64,000 bases of DNA from assembly GCF_012931845.1 (NCBI RefSeq), contig NZ_CP051884.1, positions 2,666,001 through 2,730,000 on the forward strand. The letters are read 5' to 3'. This DNA is from Cellulomonas taurus. Lineage in GTDB: Bacteria; Actinomycetota; Actinomycetes; Actinomycetales; Cellulomonadaceae. Position numbers and translations under genes: made by a program. Below, one piece after another: positions 27,465 through 37,078 of this stretch (position 1 is the stretch's first letter; every line of letters starts with the position of its first letter). The notes below the pieces were generated by a model. That model made no database searches. It saw nothing but the letters and a program-made list of their open reading frames with translations, and was not told the DNA's origin.

Positions 27465-28585
27465 CGCGGGGTGCGGGCGTCCACCAGCTCCGCGCCGGTG
27501 ATCGCGTAGGACAACCCCCGGTGCCCGCGGGTGCCCGGCACCGCCACCACCGTGGCGATCACGAAAGCGACCAGCACCAGGCCCCACCCGTCGATCGAGA
27601 TCAGCACGCCCCACCCGCCGGCGCCGCACAGCCCGCGCAGCACACGTCGCGCCAGGTCACCGCGCACCAGCTCACCGGTGGCACCGCGCCAGCGCGGTTC
27701 GAGCCACATCGCACGCTGACCGAGGGACGCCCCGGAGCCGATCAGCGGCGGAAGCCAGAGCAGCAAGGCCGCCGGGAGCCAGGTGGTCACCAGGTCGGGC
27801 GGATTCCAGGTGGTCCCGTCCACCAGATAGCCGGCCAGGATCCAGCCGATCCCGAGCGCCGCGCCCAGGGCGAACACCGCCATGACGTCGATCAGCATGC
27901 CCAGCCAGCGGCGCAGCGCACCCACCGGTCGCGGGGTCCCCCGGCCGCGGGCCAGGTCGGCGGGACGCGGCATCCACCGCATGATCACCGGCGCGATCAG
28001 CGCACCCAGCAATCCGCCGAGGGTGTTGGTCATCAGGTCGTCGACGTCGCCCAGCCGGTAGGAGCAGCCGATCAGACCGAAGATCCCGGTGAACTGGGTG
28101 ACCTCGATCAGCAGGGAGCCGAGCGCGGCGGTGACCGTCGCCCGGACCACACCCCAGCCCGCGAACCCCCGGGCGAACACGCCCCAGGGGATGAACAGCA
28201 GGACGTTGAACACCACCTGCAGCACCGCGACGCTGCGCAGGGTGGCGACCAGGCTCAGACCGGCGGTGTCCCGGCGGATGTCGGCGATGAACTGGAACGG
28301 GTGCAGCTGCGCGCCGCCGACCCCGTGCTCGGCGCACCACAGCGCCAGATCACCGGAGGGCAGGGGCAGCAGGGTGTACGCGACCAGCGCCACGCCGTAG
28401 ATCGCGAGCGCCGCGGTGCCGAGCAGCCGTCGGGCGCTGAGACGGCCGAACCGTCGGCTCTGCCAGACCACCGCCGGGAGGAACACTCCGGCGAACACCA
28501 TCAGTCCGCCGATCACGCCCACCCAGGCCGGCCACGTCCACGTTCCCATGCCGACCAGCGTAGAAACCCAGGTCGGTGGCCACAT
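27461..28585 (-). CDS. VanZ-like and RDD domain membrane protein
   Basis: The 374-residue protein joins a VanZ-like N-terminal half (about 10-215; VFNVLLFIPWG, TQFTGIFGLIGCSYRLGDVDDLMTNT) to a C-terminal RDD membrane domain (about 225-370; RWLGMLIDVMAVFALGAAL). VanZ-like proteins are linked to glycopeptide tolerance in some Firmicutes, but in actinobacteria the role is unknown. The start may also be ATG 28549 (MGTWTWPAW), which removes 12 residues; neither has a clear ribosome site. Confidence 0.85.
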   Translation of the reverse strand: MWPPTWVSTLVGMGTWTWPAWVGVIGGLMVFAGVFLPAVVWQSRRFGRLSARRLLGTAALAIYGVALVAYTLLPLPSGDLALWCAEHGVGGAQLHPFQFIADIRRDTAGLSLVATLRSVAVLQVVFNVLLFIPWGVFARGFAGWGVVRATVTAALGSLLIEVTQFTGIFGLIGCSYRLGDVDDLMTNTLGGLLGALIAPVIMRWMPRPADLARGRGTPRPVGALRRWLGMLIDVMAVFALGAALGIGWILAGYLVDGTTWNPPDLVTTWLPAALLLWLPPLIGSGASLGQRAMWLEPRWRGATGELVRGDLARRVLRGLCGAGGWGVLISIDGWGLVLVAFVIATVVAVPGTRGHRGLSYAITGAELVDARTPR

Positions 28586-28643
28586 CCACCCCCGATCCGA
28601 CCCGTGCGTCCCCCTGCGGTCGGACCGGCGCGGGCGGTCCGGC

Positions 28644-29645
28644 CTACTGCGCGGTGGGGCGGTCGGTCGGGGTCGTGGGAGTCGGGGTCGCGGTCGGGGC
28701 CGGGCTGGACTCGGCGGCGAGCTGCTCGCTGACCTCGGTGATGAAGGCGACCAGTGCCTGGTTGTCGTCCAGCGATCCGGTGTACCGCTCCCCCGCGACC
28801 ATCAGCACCGGTGCGGCATCGGTCGCTCCCACACTGTCGGCTGCTCGGTCGGTGGCGTCCCGCACCCAGGGTTCGAAGCTGTGGTCGCTGAGGCAGTCGG
28901 TGACCGTGGTGTTGGTGATCCCGGTGCCGCGCACGAGGTCGGCGAGCTGGTCGTCGGTGAGGCCCGCTGCCCCCAGGTCGGGCTGGGCGCCGATCAGCGC
29001 CTGGTGCACGCTCAGCGCGTTGTCCGGCACAGTGTCGGCGACGCAGGCCAGCGCATTGGCGGCGCGCACCGAGTAGTCGCCGGTGGTGTCGATGCTCGCG
29101 GACGGTGCGGTGGGTGCGGGCGATGCGGCGGCGGTCGGGGTCGGCGCTGCCACCGCGGCGTCGTCCAGCACCGCGACCGGATGCAGTTCCAGGGTGGCCA
29201 GGCCCTGGGTGACCCAGGAATCGATCTGGTCACCGTTCGCCGCCCAGAAGGTCTGCGCCTGCGGCGAGCGGTAGTCCAGGTAGAGCACCAGGTCCAGCGC
29301 CCCGGAGCTGCGGTCCACCACGGTCGGGGTCGGCTCGGTGTCCGGATCGAGCGCGCTGGTCCGGGTGGCGGTCACCGTGCTGCCGTCGCCGGTCAGCACC
29401 ACACCGTCGCTGAGCATGTTCTTCGGCCCCAGGTGCGCCGCCCGCGCCGACGACTGCACCACCAGCACCGCGACCACACCGACGGCGAACACCGCCAATC
29501 CGGCACCGGTCCAGCCGAGCCGCCGGTTGCGTCGTCGTCGGGCGAGCTCGCGCTCGCGCTCGATCCGGGCCAGCTCACGGGCCAGCACCCGGCGGTCCTT
29601 CTTCGGCAGCTTCTTCAGATCGGACCGGCGAGGGGTCGTGCTCAC
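28644..29645 (-). CDS. DsbA/thioredoxin-4-like membrane-anchored protein lacking CXXC
   Basis: A basic coiled N-terminus (KKDRRVLARELARIERERE) and one helix (about 47-68) anchor a periplasm-facing thioredoxin-like domain (about 110-310: DLVLYLDYRSPQAQTFW, then ELHPVAVLDD, and C-terminal APVLMVAGERYTGSL). This is the layout of mycobacterial/actinobacterial DsbA-like proteins, but the active-site CPxC is replaced by SPQA, so disulfide exchange at that site is not possible. A Pro/Ala/Thr-rich insert lies near 185-205. GTG 29645 has AGGAG upstream. Confidence 0.82.
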   Translation of the reverse strand: MSTTPRRSDLKKLPKKDRRVLARELARIERERELARRRRNRRLGWTGAGLAVFAVGVVAVLVVQSSARAAHLGPKNMLSDGVVLTGDGSTVTATRTSALDPDTEPTPTVVDRSSGALDLVLYLDYRSPQAQTFWAANGDQIDSWVTQGLATLELHPVAVLDDAAVAAPTPTAAASPAPTAPSASIDTTGDYSVRAANALACVADTVPDNALSVHQALIGAQPDLGAAGLTDDQLADLVRGTGITNTTVTDCLSDHSFEPWVRDATDRAADSVGATDAAPVLMVAGERYTGSLDDNQALVAFITEVSEQLAAESSPAPTATPTPTTPTDRPTAQ

Positions 29646-29735
29646 GGCGTTGCTCCTGGGGTCATTCTCGGCTGACGACGACCCAGGGTGGCGCGCCAAC
29701 CTGACGGCCGGCTGTGAGGCACGACCCCTCGCGGG

Positions 29736-31352
29736 TCAGTGCGCGAAGTGCCGGGTGCCGGTCAGGTAGAGGGTGACACCGGCGGCCTGCGCCGCGGCGA
29801 TGACCTCCTCGTCCCGGACCGACCCGCCGGGCTGGACCACCGCACGGACCCCGGCGTCCAGCAGCACCTGCAGCCCGTCGGCGAACGGGAAGAACGCATC
29901 GGAGGCGGCCACCGCTCCCCGCGCCCGCTCGGTGCCGGTGTTGGCCCGCTCGACCGCCAACCGGCAGGAGTCGACCCGGTTGACCTGACCCATCCCGACG
30001 CCGACCGAGGCGCCGCCGTCGGCCAGCAGGATCGCGTTCGACTTCACCGCGCGCACGGCACGCCAGGCGAAGGTCAGGTCGGCGAGCGTGGCGGCGTCGG
30101 CGGCGTCACCGGCGGCCAGGGTCCAGGTCGCCGGGTCGTCACCGGGGGCGTCGATCCGGTCGGACTCCTGCACCAGCACGCCGCCGCTGATCGGCCGGAG
30201 CTCGGTTCCGGCACCGGGCACCCCGTCGACCACCAGCAGGCGGATGTTCTTCTTCCGGGACAGGATCTCCAGCGCCGCCGGCTCGAAGGCGGGGGCGACG
30301 ACGACCTCGGTGAACACCGGGGCGATCTGCTCGGCCAGGGCGACCGTGACCGGCTGGTTCGCGGCGATCACACCGCCGTAGGCGGAGACCGGATCGCAGG
30401 CGTGCGCCTTGGCGTGGGCGTCGGCGATGTCCGAGCCGACCGCGATCCCGCACGGGTTGGCGTGCTTGATGATCGCCACCGCCGGACCGTCGTGGTCGTG
30501 TGCCGCCCGCCAGGCGGCGTCGGCGTCCACGTAGTTGTTGTAGCTCATCGCCTTGCCGTGCAGCTGGGTGGCGGTGGCCAGCCCGCTCGCACCCGGTGCG
30601 GTGTACACGGCGGCGCGCTGGTGCGGGTTCTCGCCGTAGCGCAGCACGTCCGCCCGCTCCCAGCTCGCCCCCGCGAACGCCGGGAAGCCGGAGCCGTCGT
30701 CGGTGGGGGCGCCGATGCCGCCCATCCAGGAGGCCACCGCCACGTCGTAGGCGGCGGTGTGCGCGAACGCCTGCGCCGCCAGCCGACCTCGCTGGCCCAG
30801 GGTGAAGCCCCCGGCACCGACGGCGGCGATCACCTGGTCGTACCCGGCGGGGTCCACCACCACGGCGACGCTGGGGTGGTTCTTCGCCGCCGCGCGCACC
30901 ATCGACGGTCCGCCGATGTCGATCTGCTCGACGCACTCGTCCGGGGTGGCGCCGGAGGCCACGGTCGCGGTGAACGGGTAGAGGTTCACCACGACCAGCT
31001 CGAAGGGCGCCACCCCCAGCTCGTCCAGCTGCGCCAGGTGCTCGGGACGCCGGGTGTCGGCCAGGATCCCGGCGTGCACCCGCGGGTGCAGGGTCTTGAC
31101 CCGTCCGTCCAGGCACTCCGGGAAGCCGGTCAGCTCCTCCACCCGGGTCACCGGCACCCCGGCGGCGGCGATGGTGCCCGCGGTCGACCCGGTGGACACC
31201 AGCTCCACCCCGGCGGCGTGCAGGGCGGTCGCCAGCTCGGTCAGGCCGGTCTTGTCGTAGACCGAGATCAGCGCGCGGCGGATCGGTCGACGGGTGTCCT
31301 CCGCCTCACGGTCGGCGACGACGGGCAGCGAGGGCAGATCGGCGTGGGACAT
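29736..31352 (-). CDS. purH: Bifunctional AICAR transformylase / IMP cyclohydrolase
   Basis: PurH performs the last two steps to IMP, using 10-formyl-THF. The 538-residue protein has an N-terminal MGS-like cyclohydrolase domain ([41 protein letters not shown]) and a C-terminal transformylase domain with [12 protein letters not shown] and [13 protein letters not shown]. Its substrate AICAR is ZMP, the ligand of the riboswitch just upstream. ATG 31352 has a GGAGGAG ribosome site. It follows purN on the same strand. Confidence 0.97.
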   Translation of the reverse strand: MSHADLPSLPVVADREAEDTRRPIRRALISVYDKTGLTELATALHAAGVELVSTGSTAGTIAAAGVPVTRVEELTGFPECLDGRVKTLHPRVHAGILADTRRPEHLAQLDELGVAPFELVVVNLYPFTATVASGATPDECVEQIDIGGPSMVRAAAKNHPSVAVVVDPAGYDQVIAAVGAGGFTLGQRGRLAAQAFAHTAAYDVAVASWMGGIGAPTDDGSGFPAFAGASWERADVLRYGENPHQRAAVYTAPGASGLATATQLHGKAMSYNNYVDADAAWRAAHDHDGPAVAIIKHANPCGIAVGSDIADAHAKAHACDPVSAYGGVIAANQPVTVALAEQIAPVFTEVVVAPAFEPAALEILSRKKNIRLLVVDGVPGAGTELRPISGGVLVQESDRIDAPGDDPATWTLAAGDAADAATLADLTFAWRAVRAVKSNAILLADGGASVGVGMGQVNRVDSCRLAVERANTGTERARGAVAASDAFFPFADGLQVLLDAGVRAVVQPGGSVRDEEVIAAAQAAGVTLYLTGTRHFAH

Positions 31353-31387
31353 GGTCTCCTCCGGGACGGCGTGCGGGTGTGCAGCGG

Positions 31388-31480
31388 TTCCCCGCGCGCC
31401 CAGGCGATCGACGCGTCGGTGGAGGTGACTCCGGCCGCTCCCCGGTGGTTGGTTCCACCCTTCGCCAGTCGCGACCGTGG
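31388..31480 (-). promoter_or_regulatory. ZTP riboswitch (pfl motif) upstream of purH
   Basis: On the minus strand, the purN-purH gap shows P1 (GGTCGC with GCGGCC), CGACTGGCG, the GGTGG/CCACC hairpin, CACCGGGGAGCG and a distal CGCCTGGGC that can pair with the GGCG. These are the diagnostic ZTP features. The ligand ZMP is the substrate of PurH, so this gives direct feed-forward control. It is the second copy in the window. Confidence 0.92.
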
Positions 31481-31486
31481 ACGAGC

Positions 31487-32125
31487 CTAACCGACGGTGA
31501 CCACACGCCCCTCGACCCGCAGACCACCGGCGACGATGCGCCCCACCCACTCGACCAGCATCACCCGCTCGGCGACCTTGATCCGCTCGTGCAGCGCCGA
31601 CTCGTCCTCCCCCGGCAGGATCTCGACCGCGACCTGGGCGATCACTGGCCCGGTGTCGGTGCCCGCGTCCACCACGTGCAGGGTCGACCCGGTCACCTTC
31701 GCCCCGTAGGCCAGCGCGTCCCGCACCGCGTGCGCTCCGGGGAAGGACGGCAGCAGCGCCGGGTGGGTGTTCACCACCCGGTCCGGCCACCGACCCAGCA
31801 CCGGCTCGCCCAGGATCCGCATGAACCCGGCGGAGACCACCAGATCTGGCCCGAAGACCGCGATCGCCTCCGCCAGGCCGACGTTCCAGGCGTCCCGGTC
31901 CGGGAAGTCCCCCGGCGCCACGACGGCGGTCGGCACCCCGGCGGCCCGGGCGATGTCCAGCCCGCCGGCACCGGCCCGGTCACTGATGACGCCGACCACC
32001 CGGGCCGGGTACGCCGGGTCCCGCTGGGCGGCGAGCAGCGCTGCCAGGTTGCTGCCGGTGCCGGAGATCAGCACCACCAGGCGACCGGTGCTGCGGGTGG
32101 GGTGGCTGGGGGGTGCTGGCTGCAT
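31487..32125 (-). CDS. purN: Phosphoribosylglycinamide formyltransferase
   Basis: PurN transfers formyl from 10-formyl-THF to GAR in purine synthesis. The 212-residue protein has [18 protein letters not shown], the catalytic [20 protein letters not shown] (Asn and His) and [12 protein letters not shown] (Asp). ATG 32125 is preferred to an upstream in-frame start because the ~15 residues before the GTGSN strand are then of normal length. It precedes purH, with the ZTP riboswitch in the gap. Confidence 0.96.
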   Translation of the reverse strand: MQPAPPSHPTRSTGRLVVLISGTGSNLAALLAAQRDPAYPARVVGVISDRAGAGGLDIARAAGVPTAVVAPGDFPDRDAWNVGLAEAIAVFGPDLVVSAGFMRILGEPVLGRWPDRVVNTHPALLPSFPGAHAVRDALAYGAKVTGSTLHVVDAGTDTGPVIAQVAVEILPGEDESALHERIKVAERVMLVEWVGRIVAGGLRVEGRVVTVG

Positions 32126-32166
32126 GAGGTCGGACTGTAGCGGGCGACCGGTGCGAGGATGCTCCG

Positions 32167-32721
32167 GTGAGCAACCCGTACGCACCGCCGCCCGCCGACC
32201 GTCCCACCCCGGACCCTCGGCAGCAGCCGCTCACGCCGCCCGGGCCCCAGCAGCTGCGCCCGGCTCCGCAGCGCCCGCCGGTGCCGCCCGAGCACCCTGG
32301 GCCCACTGAGCCACCTGAGCCGCCGGACCCCGCGCTGGTGCTGGAGACCGGTCGCCTGGTGCGCCTGTTCGGGATCTGGATGATCGCGGCGGTGCTGGTC
32401 AGCATGCTGCCGCTGCCCTGGGGCGCTGCGGCAGTGCTGTTCCTGGTCGGTGCGGTGGTCACCGGCATCCGGGCGCTGCGCACCGCGTCGAGGGGCCGGG
32501 TCGGTGGTGCGCTGGCGCCGATGGTGGTGGTCGGATTGGCGCTGGCCGGGCTGCTGGGGCTGATGACCCTCGCCCCGCTGGCCCTGTGGCCCGCGCAGAC
32601 GGCGTTGCAGGACTGCCTCGGCTCGGCGGTCACCGAATCGGCGCGCACCAGCTGTCAGGTGGAGTACGAGCAGCGGTCCACCGAGCTGATGGAGGGGTGG
32701 CTGGGCGGCAGCGGGTCCTAG
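32167..32721 (+). CDS. Small membrane protein with Pro-rich N-terminus
   Basis: The 184-residue protein has a ~55-residue Pro/Gln-rich cytoplasmic head and three hydrophobic helices (about 66-84, 88-104, 116-140), then a short tail with two Cys (QDCLG and SCQVE). I do not recognise a family. It is divergent from purN, starts with GTG, and its end overlaps the convergent DUF6350 gene by four bases. Confidence 0.75.
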   Translation: MSNPYAPPPADRPTPDPRQQPLTPPGPQQLRPAPQRPPVPPEHPGPTEPPEPPDPALVLETGRLVRLFGIWMIAAVLVSMLPLPWGAAAVLFLVGAVVTGIRALRTASRGRVGGALAPMVVVGLALAGLLGLMTLAPLALWPAQTALQDCLGSAVTESARTSCQVEYEQRSTELMEGWLGGSGS

Positions 32722-34070
32722 TCGCCCGCGGCGCGTCCGCCGGGAGCCGAGTCCGTGCCACCAGTGGTCGTGCCACCCGCAGCCGTCGCCGTGGCCCTGA
32801 CGTCCGCCTGCGCGCCGCCGCGGATCCGCCGCCACCCACCCCGCGCCGCCGAGGCGACCGCGGTGCGGACGTTCCGGTCGGCGGGCAGCAGCACGAGCAC
32901 CATCGCCACCGCCGTCCCGGCCGCCACGGTGAGTCCGACCAGGAGCGGCGCCGGTCCGAAGTGGGTCATCCTGCCCGGCCCGATGCCACCGGACGCCAGC
33001 GCCGCGAGCAACCCGGCACCCACCCCGGCGACCACAGCGGCCACGGCTCCGGCGATCACCGGGTGCCAGGCACTGCGCGAGTCGAGTCGTCGGCGCAGCC
33101 AGAGCACGGCGAGCAGCCCGGTCAGCACGGTGAGCACCGGGATGTAGCGCAGCACGCCGCCCGCGATGTCGGGGGCGGGCAGCGCACCGAGGATCGGCAC
33201 CGCGGGCAGTGCTCCGGTGTCGGCGCCACCGACAGTGAAAGAGGTACCGGTGCCCACCGCGAAGCCGGGGCCGGAGAGCCAGGACATCGCCCAGATCACC
33301 AGGGTGGGCAGGTAGGCGAGCTCACCGACCGCGAGCACGACCCCGCCGACCGCGTCCAGGCCCAACCCGGTGACCACGTCACCGATGGTGCTCCGTCCGG
33401 CCAGGATCCAGCCGACGGTGAGCAGCGCCGAGACCCCCAGCAGGGCGACGAGGGACACCGCCCCGGCCCCGATCCCCTGCGCGACGGCATCCGGCAGCCG
33501 TCGTCGCACCGGCTGCAGCAGCGTGGCGACCCGGGGCGCCTCGGCCCGGCGGAGCAGCCCCGCGCCGAGCCCCAGCCCGGAGACGGTGACGGCGGCGAAC
33601 ACCCCGATCCCGAGGTGCAGCAGCGGCACCCCGGAGAACAACCCGACCAGGACCAGCACCCCGGTGTAGGCCAGCACTCCGGCGCCGTAGGACCGCCAGG
33701 TGGCGTAGCCCGAGCGGCGCGCCGACGCCCAGGCACTGAACACGGCCAGGGCGGTCAACCCGAGCGGGGCGAGCGTCACCGACGGAGCGGTCGGGAAGGG
33801 CACCCCGTGGGCCAGCAGCCACACCCCGGCGCCGACCTGGAGGGCGCTGGTCCACGGCACCCCGTCGGTGGCCGGGGCCGAGGAGGTCGCCACGAAGGCG
33901 GCGATCGCGGGCACGACCACCAGCAGCAGGGACAGCAGTGCCGCCTGCAACCCGGCGAGCATCCCGCCGACCCAGCGCGGAGCCCCGTCCAGGTCGGAGG
34001 CGAAGAATCGGTTGGGCGTGCGGTCGTCGAGAACCCGGGACGTGCTGGGTGGCCGGGTTCGGTGACTCAT
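32718..34070 (-). CDS. DUF6350 multi-spanning membrane protein
   Basis: The 450-residue protein has about ten hydrophobic helices, with the conserved VGGMLAGLQAALLSLLLVVV, LLAHGVPF and WLLAHGVPFPTAPSVTLAPL regions typical of DUF6350, which sits between purN and sucD in many actinobacteria. The function is unknown. The tail is Thr/Gly/Ala-rich. It shares strand with purN but ends tail-to-tail with the small membrane protein in between. Confidence 0.82.
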   Translation of the reverse strand: MSHRTRPPSTSRVLDDRTPNRFFASDLDGAPRWVGGMLAGLQAALLSLLLVVVPAIAAFVATSSAPATDGVPWTSALQVGAGVWLLAHGVPFPTAPSVTLAPLGLTALAVFSAWASARRSGYATWRSYGAGVLAYTGVLVLVGLFSGVPLLHLGIGVFAAVTVSGLGLGAGLLRRAEAPRVATLLQPVRRRLPDAVAQGIGAGAVSLVALLGVSALLTVGWILAGRSTIGDVVTGLGLDAVGGVVLAVGELAYLPTLVIWAMSWLSGPGFAVGTGTSFTVGGADTGALPAVPILGALPAPDIAGGVLRYIPVLTVLTGLLAVLWLRRRLDSRSAWHPVIAGAVAAVVAGVGAGLLAALASGGIGPGRMTHFGPAPLLVGLTVAAGTAVAMVLVLLPADRNVRTAVASAARGGWRRIRGGAQADVRATATAAGGTTTGGTDSAPGGRAAGD

Positions 34071-34111
34071 CGCGCCATCTTCCCCCGAGCCGGTGGCCCA
34101 GGGAGGTCACC

Positions 34112-34151
34112 CGACGCGGCGTGCCGTCATGATGATCGACACGCCGCGTCG
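34112..34151. terminator. Terminator of the sucC-sucD operon
   Basis: CGACGCGGCGTG (34112-34123) pairs perfectly with CACGCCGCGTCG (34140-34151). It lies just downstream of sucD on the minus strand. Confidence 0.75.
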
Positions 34152-34157
34152 GTGCGC

Positions 34158-35054
34158 TCAGGCGAGCAGCTTGCGCGCCAGCTCCGCGGTCTCGGTGGGC
34201 GTGGTGCCGACCTGGACGCCGGCGGCCTCCAGCGCCTCCTTCTTGGCGGCTGCGGTGCCCGCCGACCCGGAGACGATCGCCCCGGCGTGCCCCATGGTCT
34301 TGCCCTCCGGCGCGGTGAACCCGGCGACGTAGGCGACCACCGGCTTGGTGACGTTGGCCTGGATGAACGCCGCCGCCCGCTCCTCGGCGTCGCCACCGAT
34401 CTCCCCGATCAGCACGATCAGGTCGGTGTCCGGGTCCTCCTGGAAGGCGGCGAGCGCGTCGATGTGCGTGGTCCCGATGATCGGGTCGCCGCCGATGCCG
34501 ACCGCCGTGGAGAACCCGAGGTCACGCAGCTCGTACATCATCTGGTAGGTCAGGGTGCCGGACTTGGACACCAGACCGATCCGACCCGGGCCGGTGATGT
34601 CGGAGGGGATGATGCCGACGTTGGACTGGGACGGGCTGATCAGGCCGGGGCAGTTCGGGCCGATCAGGCGCACCCCCTTCTCCTGCGCGTAGGCGAAGAA
34701 CTCGGCGGTGTCGGCGACCGGCACCCCCTCGGTGATGATCACGATCAGCGGAACCCCGGCGTCGACGGCCTCGATCACCGCCGCCTTGGTGAAGGCCGGC
34801 GGCACGAAGATCACCGACACGTCGGCACGGGTGGACTCGACCGCCTGCGCCACCGAGCCGAAGACCGGGATCGCGACGGTGAGCCCGGAGCCGTCACCGC
34901 GCGGGAACTCGACGCTGGTGCCCGCCTTCCGCGGGTTCACTCCGCCGACGATGGTGGTGCCGGAGGCCAGCATCCGGGTGGTGTGCTTGCTGCCTTCGGA
35001 GCCGGTCATGCCTTGGACGATGACCCGGGAGTCCGCGGTCAGGAAGATCGCCAT
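34158..35054 (-). CDS. sucD: Succinate-CoA ligase, alpha subunit
   Basis: SucD carries the CoA-binding and phospho-His site of succinyl-CoA synthetase. The 298-residue protein has the N-terminal [15 protein letters not shown], the PNCPGLISP motif and the active His in [15 protein letters not shown]. It lies 37 bp downstream of sucC. The enzyme makes ATP or GTP in the TCA cycle. Confidence 0.97.
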   Translation of the reverse strand: MAIFLTADSRVIVQGMTGSEGSKHTTRMLASGTTIVGGVNPRKAGTSVEFPRGDGSGLTVAIPVFGSVAQAVESTRADVSVIFVPPAFTKAAVIEAVDAGVPLIVIITEGVPVADTAEFFAYAQEKGVRLIGPNCPGLISPSQSNVGIIPSDITGPGRIGLVSKSGTLTYQMMYELRDLGFSTAVGIGGDPIIGTTHIDALAAFQEDPDTDLIVLIGEIGGDAEERAAAFIQANVTKPVVAYVAGFTAPEGKTMGHAGAIVSGSAGTAAAKKEALEAAGVQVGTTPTETAELARKLLA

Positions 35055-35091
35055 GGGTGGGTTGTCTCTCTTCTTCGCTTCTCGGATGGTC

Positions 35092-36276
35092 TCAGGCGGT
35101 GTGGGCGAGCCGGGCTGCCTCGGCGGCCCCGCCGTCCATCGTCTCGGCCAGGGTGACCAGCGGGTGGTTCGCGTCCCGCAGGATGCGGCGACCGGCGATC
35201 ACGTTGTTGCCGTCCAGCCGGACCACCAGCGGCTTGGTCGCCTGGTCGCCCAGGATGCCGAGCGCCGCGACGATGCCGTTGGCGACCGCGTCGCAGGCGG
35301 TGATGCCACCGAAGACGTTGACGAACACCGACTTCACCTGCGGGTCGGACAGGATGATGTCCAGTCCGGCGGCCATCACCTCGGCCGAGGCGCCACCGCC
35401 GATGTCCAGGAAGTTCGCCGGCTTCACGCCGCCGTGCTCCTCGCCCGCGTAGGCGACGACGTCCAGGGTGCTCATCACCAGACCGGCGCCGTTGCCGATC
35501 ACGCCGACCTCGCCGTCCAGCTTGACGTAGTTGAGGTCCTTCTCCTTGGCCTTCGCCTCCAGCGGGTCGTCCGCGGTCGGGTCGGCCAGCTCGGCGTGGT
35601 CGGCGTGCCGGAAGTCGGCGTTGGCGTCCAGGGACACCTTGCCGTCCAGGGCGACGACCCGGCCCTCGGCGGTCAGCACCAGGGGGTTCACCTCGACCAG
35701 GGTGGCGTCCTCCTCGCGGTAGACGTCCCAGAGCCGCTGCAGCACCTCGGCCACCTGGTCGGCGACCTCGGGGGCGAAGCCGGCGGTGGCGACGATCTCC
35801 GATGCCTTCGCCGCGTCGATGCCGGTGCGCGGGTCGACCGGCACCTTGGCCAGGGCGTCCGGCCGCTCCACCGCGAGCTGCTCGATCTCCATGCCGCCCT
35901 CGACGCTGGCCATCGCCAGGTAGCGCCGCTCGGAGCGGTCCAGCAGCAGGGAGAAGTAGAACTCCTGGTCGATGTTCGCGCCGGCCGCGATCATCACCTG
36001 GTGGACGGTGTGGCCCTTGATGTCCATGCCGAGGATCTCCTCGGCGCGCTCGGCCGCCTCCTGCGCCGACCGGGCGATCTTCACGCCACCGGCCTTGCCA
36101 CGGCCGCCGGTCTTGACCTGCGCCTTCACCACGACGACGCCGGTGGCGTCGGGGGCTGCCAGGAGGGTCTGTGCTGCTAGCTGCGCCTCGGCGACGGTCC
36201 GGGCGACGATCCCGCCCAGAACGGGAACCCCGTGCCGCTCGAAGAGGTCGCGTGCCTGGTATTCGAACAGGTCCAC
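35092..36276 (-). CDS. sucC: Succinate-CoA ligase, beta subunit
   Basis: SucC is the ATP-grasp, nucleotide-binding subunit. The 394-residue protein begins [19 protein letters not shown] and contains the [17 protein letters not shown] grasp segment and the [14 protein letters not shown] succinate-site motif. GTG 36276 with AAGGA about 10 nt upstream gives the usual N-terminus; upstream in-frame codons are non-homologous. It is followed by sucD in an operon. Confidence 0.96.
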   Translation of the reverse strand: MDLFEYQARDLFERHGVPVLGGIVARTVAEAQLAAQTLLAAPDATGVVVVKAQVKTGGRGKAGGVKIARSAQEAAERAEEILGMDIKGHTVHQVMIAAGANIDQEFYFSLLLDRSERRYLAMASVEGGMEIEQLAVERPDALAKVPVDPRTGIDAAKASEIVATAGFAPEVADQVAEVLQRLWDVYREEDATLVEVNPLVLTAEGRVVALDGKVSLDANADFRHADHAELADPTADDPLEAKAKEKDLNYVKLDGEVGVIGNGAGLVMSTLDVVAYAGEEHGGVKPANFLDIGGGASAEVMAAGLDIILSDPQVKSVFVNVFGGITACDAVANGIVAALGILGDQATKPLVVRLDGNNVIAGRRILRDANHPLVTLAETMDGGAAEAARLAHTA

Positions 36277-36394
36277 GTGTTGCGGTCCTTCCCATGTATC
36301 CCGGGTCGGGATCGGCTGCTCTGCCGCCGTCGATCGTAACCAGGTCCCGGCCCATTTATCTCCACATCGAGACAACGGGCCGGGACCAACGTCC

Positions 36395-37060
36395 TTACGC
36401 GGTCGGGATCGGGTAACCCTCGGAGGGCTGCACGACGACGAAGCCCGGGCCGTGGAAGCTGTACTGGATCGCCTCACCGGTGCCGCCGCGCACCAGCGAG
36501 CGGACGTTCATGCTGTTCACGATGCCCGGAGTCAGGTTCGCCGACCAGCACACCGCGGCATTCGGGTCGACGAAGGTCGGCTGCTGCGAGCAGTCGAGGA
36601 TCATCGGGGCACCGTGCGAGGTCAGCGCGACCATGCCCTGGCCCTGGATCAGGGTGTTGAACAGCCCGGCGGTCATCATCCCGGCGCCCTTGGTGCGGTG
36701 CAGGTCCCACTGGAGCGCGGAGTCGAAGGCCAGCAGCGAGGAGCCGTTCACGCTGATCGCGTCGCCCTCCAGCTGCAGCAGGAAGACGTTCTCCGCCGAC
36801 CGGGCGAAGAACACCTCGCCCTGGCCGGAGACCCGCATCAGCGGCTGGTTGTCCGAGCTGATCGCGTTCTTGACGAAGCGGGCCACCGAGCCGGAACCCT
36901 CGTGATGGAACTGCACCTGCCCCTGGTACGCGACCATCGCGCCCTTGGCGGACAGCACATCGGGGCCGAGGGTGACCTTGAGCATCTTGGAGCTCTGCAG
37001 CGCGAAGCGCTCACTGGTCTGGATCTCGGCGTGGACCTGGTCGAAGAGAGGACTACGCAT
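36395..37060 (-). CDS. AIM24 family protein
   Basis: The 221-residue protein is a beta-rich AIM24/DUF124 domain: [40 protein letters not shown] and [19 protein letters not shown]. Family members occur near ABC, TerD or stress genes, and their function is unresolved. It lies 18 bp downstream of pcrA, so the two may be co-transcribed. Confidence 0.88.
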   Translation of the reverse strand: MRSPLFDQVHAEIQTSERFALQSSKMLKVTLGPDVLSAKGAMVAYQGQVQFHHEGSGSVARFVKNAISSDNQPLMRVSGQGEVFFARSAENVFLLQLEGDAISVNGSSLLAFDSALQWDLHRTKGAGMMTAGLFNTLIQGQGMVALTSHGAPMILDCSQQPTFVDPNAAVCWSANLTPGIVNSMNVRSLVRGGTGEAIQYSFHGPGFVVVQPSEGYPIPTA

Positions 37061-37078
37061 GCGCGCATTGTGCCCTGT

